Shown here: one piece after another, positions 31,026 through 35,040 of the stretch
Numbering within the stretch: the stretch's first letter is position 1
Layout of the letters: the number at the start of each line of letters is the position of its first letter
Assembly (NCBI GenBank): GCA_017458975.1
Contig: JAFSZK010000091.1
Location: 1 to 35,040 of the forward strand
DNA length: 35,040 nt
DNA from: Eubacterium sp.
GTDB taxonomy: Bacteria; Bacillota; Clostridia; Oscillospirales; Acutalibacteraceae
Direction: 5' to 3'
Notes under the pieces: model-generated
Seen by the model: only the letters and a program-made list of their open reading frames with translations
What the model was told of the DNA's origin: nothing
Database searches by the model: none
Translations under genes and position numbers: made by a program

Positions 31026-31925
31026 TTGGAAAAACTTATCAGCTTTATTAAAGAAAACAAAATCAATTATCTTGAAAATGAGCCGATGTCGGCGCATACC
31101 ACCTTTAAAATCGGCGGTAACGCAAGGCTTCTTGTTCTCCCCGAAAGCGAGGAGGAAATCGCTCTTATAATTAAAAAGTGCAACGAGGAGGGCGTGCGCT
31201 TTATGACCGTGGGCAACGGCTCAAATCTTCTTGTTGACGACGGCGGAATAGACGCGTGCGTTATTCTTCTCGGTAAGGGCTTTGACGATGTAAGGCTTCT
31301 TGACGAAACGACGATTTACGCCGAGGCGGGCGCTCAGCTTATCAAGGTTTGTACCTTTGCGCTTGAAAACGGACTTACGGGTCTTGAATTTGCTTACGGC
31401 ATACCGGGCTCGTGCGGCGGCGCGGCGTTTATGAACGCGGGCGCATACGGCGGTGAAATGAAGGACGTCCTCTATAAGTGCGACCATATTGATAAAAACG
31501 GCAATAAGGGAAGCCTTGAAGGAGACGCGCTGGAGCTGTCCTACCGTCACTCGGCTTACTATAATAATTCCTGCAGCGTAACGGGTCTTTATATGAAACT
31601 CAAAAAGGGCGACAGAGAAGAAATCAACGCTAAAATGAAGGACCTTCTCGGACGCAGAAAGGCAAAGCAGCCGCTTGAATATCCGTCGGCGGGCTCAACC
31701 TTTAAACGACCCGAAGGATATTTTGCAGGCGCCTTGATTGAAGAGTGTAATCTGAAAGGTGTATCTGTCGGCGGAGCGCAGGTCAGCGAAAAGCATGCGG
31801 GCTTTGTTATTAATAAAGGCGGCGCAACCTGCGAGGACGTTCTTAACCTTTGCAAAAAGGTAAGCGATACCGTGCTTAAGGAAAAGGGCGTAAAGCTTGA
31901 AATGGAAATAAGAGTAACTAAATAA
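31026..31925 (+). CDS. murB: UDP-N-acetylenolpyruvoylglucosamine reductase MurB
   Basis: 299 residues. FAD/NADPH enzyme making UDP-MurNAc in peptidoglycan synthesis. FAD-binding MTVGNGSNLLVDDGG, then GIPGSCGGAAFMNAGAYGGEM, the active-site serine region SYRHSAYYNN and C-terminal EKHAGFVINKGGA. The start is TTG 31026, with AGGTGA at 31015-31020; a GTG at 31017 lies inside that RBS and is rejected. Part of the hprK operon. Confidence 0.95.
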   Translation: MEKLISFIKENKINYLENEPMSAHTTFKIGGNARLLVLPESEEEIALIIKKCNEEGVRFMTVGNGSNLLVDDGGIDACVILLGKGFDDVRLLDETTIYAEAGAQLIKVCTFALENGLTGLEFAYGIPGSCGGAAFMNAGAYGGEMKDVLYKCDHIDKNGNKGSLEGDALELSYRHSAYYNNSCSVTGLYMKLKKGDREEINAKMKDLLGRRKAKQPLEYPSAGSTFKRPEGYFAGALIEECNLKGVSVGGAQVSEKHAGFVINKGGATCEDVLNLCKKVSDTVLKEKGVKLEMEIRVTK

Positions 31926-31944
31926 CAAATAACAGGAGAACGGG

Positions 31945-32805
31945 ATGAAAGAAATTATTTTACTTACGGGCGTATCCGGCGCAGGTAAATCAACGGCAAT
32001 GGGCTTTATGGAGGACATTGGTTATTACTGTATTGATAATATGCCTGCCGAGCTTATTTCAACCTTTATCTCCCTTATGGAAAAGTCGGAGCAGTACAGC
32101 AAGATTGCCATTGTTGCCGACGTCAGAACCGAGGGAGTATTCAATGCGTTTCGCGAGGCTGTTAAGGATTTGGAAAAAACCGACTATACGGTTAAAACAA
32201 TCTATCTTGATATTAAAGACCACGTTGCGCTTAAAAGATATAAGCTGACCCGAAGAAAACACCCGTTTGCGGATAAATTTAACGGTAATACAAGCGAGGC
32301 TCTCGTTTACGAAAAGAAACAGCTTGAGCCTATTTTACAAAATGCGGATTACGTTATTGATACCTCGGATTTATCGTCAAACGAGCTGAGAAAAAGACTT
32401 ACCCAGATTCTGCTCGGCGAGGACAGGGACGCTATGAATATCCATATTATGTCCTTCGGCTTTAAACACGGTATACCGACCGACGCGGATTTTGTTCTTG
32501 ACGTAAGATGTCTTCCCAACCCATACTGGATTGAGGCTCTTCGTACAAAAAGCGGACTTGATAAAGAGGTTTACGATTACGTATTCAGCTTTGACGAAGC
32601 AAACGAGCTTTTGGAAAAGCTTATTGCCTTACTCGATTATTTAATTCCTCTTTATGTTAAAGAGGGAAAAAGTCAGCTTGTTATAGCAATCGGCTGTACC
32701 GGCGGTAATCATCGCTCTGTTGCGTTTGCCGAAACGCTTTGCGAGCATTTTAAGGAAAAATGGGATAACGTAACTACTAATCACAGAGATATTGAACGAA
32801 GGTAA
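31945..32805 (+). CDS. rapZ: RapZ/YvcJ nucleotide-binding protein
   Basis: 286 residues. P-loop GVSGAGKS (9-16), GYYCIDNMPAELI, and C-terminal MSFGFKHGIP and AIGCTGGNHRSVAFAE. In enteric bacteria RapZ controls GlmS through small RNA decay; in Firmicutes (YvcJ) it is a GTP/ATP-binding protein with a less clear role. RBS AGGAGA with ATG 31945. The yvcK gene that usually stands between rapZ and whiA is missing: whiA starts 5 bases after this stop. Confidence 0.96.
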   Translation: MKEIILLTGVSGAGKSTAMGFMEDIGYYCIDNMPAELISTFISLMEKSEQYSKIAIVADVRTEGVFNAFREAVKDLEKTDYTVKTIYLDIKDHVALKRYKLTRRKHPFADKFNGNTSEALVYEKKQLEPILQNADYVIDTSDLSSNELRKRLTQILLGEDRDAMNIHIMSFGFKHGIPTDADFVLDVRCLPNPYWIEALRTKSGLDKEVYDYVFSFDEANELLEKLIALLDYLIPLYVKEGKSQLVIAIGCTGGNHRSVAFAETLCEHFKEKWDNVTTNHRDIERR

Positions 32806-32810
32806 AAGCA

Positions 32811-33704
32811 TTGTCATTTTCATCAAAGGTTAAAAACGAGCTTGTTAAAAATGAATACGCAAATAATTGCTGTAAGAAGAGTCTTCTTTACGGTATGGCT
32901 TTGTTTTCCAAAAAATTCTCCTTTGATAAAATCCTTTTCCAAAGTGAAAATAAAAACACCGCAAGGCTCTTTAAAATGCTGTTAAAGGAGCTTTGCAATA
33001 TTAAATGCGATATTACGGTTTCCCCCTCGGGAAAGAATTTTTATATTGAAATAGAGGATAAAAGCATTTGCTCAAAGCTAATGACCTTTTTCGGTCACAG
33101 CGGCGATGAGCGAAGCCTGAAAATCAATTTTTCAAATTTCATCTGTGACGCTTGTCACAATGCTTTTCTTGCGGGGGTGTTTCTTTCCTGCGGAACGGTA
33201 TCCTCTCCCGAGAAGGATTACCATATGGAGTTTATCGCTCCGTTTTTAAATCTTACAAAAAGCTTTGTAACCTTCCTCAGGGAAATGGAGCTTGAGCCAA
33301 AGCTTACTAACCGAAAGGGTTACCATATTATCTATTTCAAGGGAAGCGAAATGATAGAGGACTGTCTTTATATTATGGGCGCTTCGGCTTCAATGTTTGA
33401 AATGATGAATATAAAAATTGTTAAGGAAATAAGAAACAGCGCAAACCGAAGGGCAAACTGCGAAACCGCTAATATTGAAAAAACGGTTGCTGCGGCTGCA
33501 CCTCAGATTGCCGCAATTATGAAAATAAAAAAGAAAAAAGGTCTTAAATTCCTTTCGCCCTCGCTGCGCGAAATGGCTGAAATGAGGCTGCAAAACCCCG
33601 ACGTCTCGCTTTCGGAGCTTGCCGAAATGTTCAATCCGCCGATTTCCCGAAGCGGCGCAAACCACAGACTCCAGCGTATTATGAAAATAGCGGAGGAAAT
33701 GTAA
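32811..33704 (+). CDS. whiA: WhiA DNA-binding protein
   Basis: 297 residues. N-terminal LAGLIDADG-homing-endonuclease-like domain (about 1-200) without the catalytic acids in recognisable form, and a C-terminal helix-turn-helix (SLSELAEMFNPPISRSGANHRLQRI, of which the SGANHRL part is typical). Involved in cell division and chromosome segregation, sporulation in actinomycetes. Start TTG 32811, as MSFSSKVKNEL is the family N-terminus and AAGGT precedes it. It overlaps the secreted nuclease gene by one base. Confidence 0.96.
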   Translation: MSFSSKVKNELVKNEYANNCCKKSLLYGMALFSKKFSFDKILFQSENKNTARLFKMLLKELCNIKCDITVSPSGKNFYIEIEDKSICSKLMTFFGHSGDERSLKINFSNFICDACHNAFLAGVFLSCGTVSSPEKDYHMEFIAPFLNLTKSFVTFLREMELEPKLTNRKGYHIIYFKGSEMIEDCLYIMGASASMFEMMNIKIVKEIRNSANRRANCETANIEKTVAAAAPQIAAIMKIKKKKGLKFLSPSLREMAEMRLQNPDVSLSELAEMFNPPISRSGANHRLQRIMKIAEEM

Positions 33705-34939
33705 TGAAAAAGCAAAGTAAAATAACGGCAATTCTTTTAATGCTGCTTATTCTTTTAACGCCGTTTTGTGCGTCTGCGCAGGACGTTTTTCAGTCGACGA
33801 TAAACGAGATTAGCTACAACGGCTACTATATCCCCAAGTACAACGGCGAGCTTGCGGTTGAAATCAACGGCAACAACCCGAAGTTTACCAACAGCGAACT
33901 CAATCAGACTATATATGCAAACTACAGCAACAACACCCTTGACGGTCTCGGAAGAGTTGGCGTTTGCAGCGCAAACATAGACCAAAGCCTTATGCCAACC
34001 AAACCGAGAGAATCAAGTATAACATACAATCCGACGGGCTGGCAGCAGAAGAACTACTCCTGTATTCCGAGCGGCGGATGGCTTTATAACCGTTCCCATT
34101 TAATCGGTTATCAGCTGACGGGGCAGAACACAAATAAGTACAATCTTATGACGGGAACGCAGAGCTTCAATCAGGTTGGAATGCTACCTTATGAAAACGA
34201 GGCTGCCGAATACGTGAAAGAAGACGCTGAAAACAATATTCTCTACCGCGTAACTCCCGTTTTCACAGGTGACGACCTTCTTGCAAAGGGCGTAATAATG
34301 GAAGCCGAATCCGTTGACGATACGGGCGCAAGCGTTAAATACTGTGTGTTTGTTTACAATGTTGAAAACGGAGTAAGCATTGATTATTCAACGGGAAACA
34401 GTATTGAAACGGGTAAGAAAACCGATATTTCAAACGCTTATATATGGCTTAAGGCGTTGAATTATCAATATACGGGAAAGCCTGTTAAACCGCTTGATTA
34501 CGTTAAAGTCGGCGGTAACGTCCTGAAGCAGGGAACGGATTATACCGTACAGTATACTAATAATATTAAAGCGGGTACCGCAAGGGTAACGGTTTACGGT
34601 ATCGGCGCTTATTCGGGTTCATGCTCAAAGACCTTTAAAATTTATAACCCCAAACCGAAAAAGCCCTATCTTTCAAAGCTGACTGCGGGTAAAAAGAGCT
34701 TTACCGTAAAATGGAAAAAGGTATCGGGCATATCGGGCTATCAGCTTCAGTACTCAGCAAAAAAGAATTTCAAGGGCGCAAAAATGCTGACTGTAAACAG
34801 TACGAAAGCCGTATCAAAAAAGGTTAAATCCCTTAAATCAAAAAAGCTTTACTATGTAAGAATAAGAAGCTACAAAACAGTAGCCAAAACAAAATTCTGT
34901 TCCGACTGGAGCAAAACGAAAACAATTAAAACAAAGTAA
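33704..34939 (+). CDS. secreted EndA-like DNA/RNA non-specific endonuclease with MBG and Fn3-like domains
   Basis: 411 residues. Signal peptide MKKQSKITAILLMLLILLTP with cleavage near CASAQ (about residue 26). Residues 35-240 are a beta-beta-alpha metal nuclease of the EndA type: WLYNRSHLIGYQLTGQN holds the general-base histidine H132 (NRSH in place of the classic DRGH), and GTQSFNQVGMLPYENEAA has the metal-binding Asn156. Then an MBG-type Ig-like module (about 255-318) and a lysine-rich Fn3-like domain (about 325-411). It would degrade extracellular DNA/RNA for nutrition, or help DNA uptake. It overlaps whiA by one base (TAATG), an unexpected operon partner. The added C-terminal modules probably anchor it to the surface or to a polymer. 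Confidence 0.88.
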   Translation: MKKQSKITAILLMLLILLTPFCASAQDVFQSTINEISYNGYYIPKYNGELAVEINGNNPKFTNSELNQTIYANYSNNTLDGLGRVGVCSANIDQSLMPTKPRESSITYNPTGWQQKNYSCIPSGGWLYNRSHLIGYQLTGQNTNKYNLMTGTQSFNQVGMLPYENEAAEYVKEDAENNILYRVTPVFTGDDLLAKGVIMEAESVDDTGASVKYCVFVYNVENGVSIDYSTGNSIETGKKTDISNAYIWLKALNYQYTGKPVKPLDYVKVGGNVLKQGTDYTVQYTNNIKAGTARVTVYGIGAYSGSCSKTFKIYNPKPKKPYLSKLTAGKKSFTVKWKKVSGISGYQLQYSAKKNFKGAKMLTVNSTKAVSKKVKSLKSKKLYYVRIRSYKTVAKTKFCSDWSKTKTIKTK

Positions 34940-34952
34940 TAAGCAATATAAT

Positions 34953-35029
34953 GGGTGCGGGTGTCCTTCTTGCAGAACGGCAGACCCTTTTGTCACTTCG
35001 TGACATTTCCCCTAACAGGGGAATCACCC
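34953..35029. repeat. structured, probably dispersed element at the right edge
   Basis: GGGTG (34953-34957) and CACCC (35025-35029) bracket three smaller hairpins: GGGT/ACCC (34959-34962, 34984-34987) with inner TTCT/AGAA, TGTCAC/GTGACA (34991-34996, 35000-35005) and TTCCCCT/AGGGGAA (35007-35013, 35017-35023). The result is cloverleaf-like. No coding sequence is evident. I recall similar sequence being repeated in gut Clostridia but cannot check this. The element may extend past the window. Confidence 0.5.
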
Positions 35030-35040
35030 GAAACTATTCA

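Overview
The window looks like chromosomal DNA from a low-to-mid GC, spore-forming member of the Clostridia. My best guess is a gut or rumen Oscillospiraceae/Ruminococcus-type anaerobe. The evidence is a spoIIGA-sigE pair, an IspH-ribosomal protein S1 fusion, HPr kinase, MurT-GatD, WhiA, strong AGGAGG ribosome binding sites and AT-rich sigma-A promoters. The genus is inferred; there is no rRNA or tRNA in the window. I see no prophage, insertion sequence, CRISPR array or plasmid genes.

Layout. (1) 1-4575: a tight plus-strand operon of a 5'-truncated SCP2-like gene, a class III aminotransferase, a transketolase split into two subunits, and a second SCP2-like gene. I cannot assign it to a known pathway, and it is the best candidate for an undescribed system. 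(2) 4595-7407: spoIIGA and sigE behind a promoter with the long spacer typical of spoIIG, then a secreted Fn3-type protein. (3) 7447-9893, minus: a compact GH32 beta-fructosidase, a small DUF378 membrane protein and mannose-6-phosphate isomerase. (4) 10000-16806, plus: an ABC-F ATPase, a BaiN-like flavoprotein, cmk, plsC and the ispH-rpsA fusion. (5) 16848-24160, minus: a secreted Fn3 protein, cyclophilin, a GH2 glycosidase, an ABC exporter, a Ser/His S26-like peptidase, gatD and murT. (6) 24228-25842, plus: an inositol monophosphatase-family enzyme and a YhcC-type radical SAM protein. (7) 25867-27057, minus: a GT4 glycosyltransferase. (8) 27209-28923, plus: a zinc-ribbon/YARHG membrane protein and a lipoprotein amidase. 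(9) 29036-34939, plus: hprK, a ROK glucokinase, murB, rapZ, whiA and a secreted EndA-like nuclease. (10) 34953-35029: a strongly self-complementary element at the right edge.

How the genes fit together. Cell-wall synthesis and remodelling recur (murB, MurT-GatD, amidase, plsC for the membrane). Sugar use and its control form a second theme (GH32, GH2, ManA, glucokinase, HprK, RapZ). Three secreted proteins share a lysine-rich Fn3-like domain. Regulatory DNA is unusually readable. Several promoters have near-consensus hexamers 17 bp apart, terminators separate convergent genes, two terminator hairpins carry the next gene's ribosome binding site in their 3' arm, and at least one gene appears to be leaderless. 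Start codons were reassigned in several places from ribosome binding site position and family N-termini. These include a probable ATT start for spoIIGA and TTG starts for gatD, murB and whiA. No stretch without a gene exceeds 300 bases.
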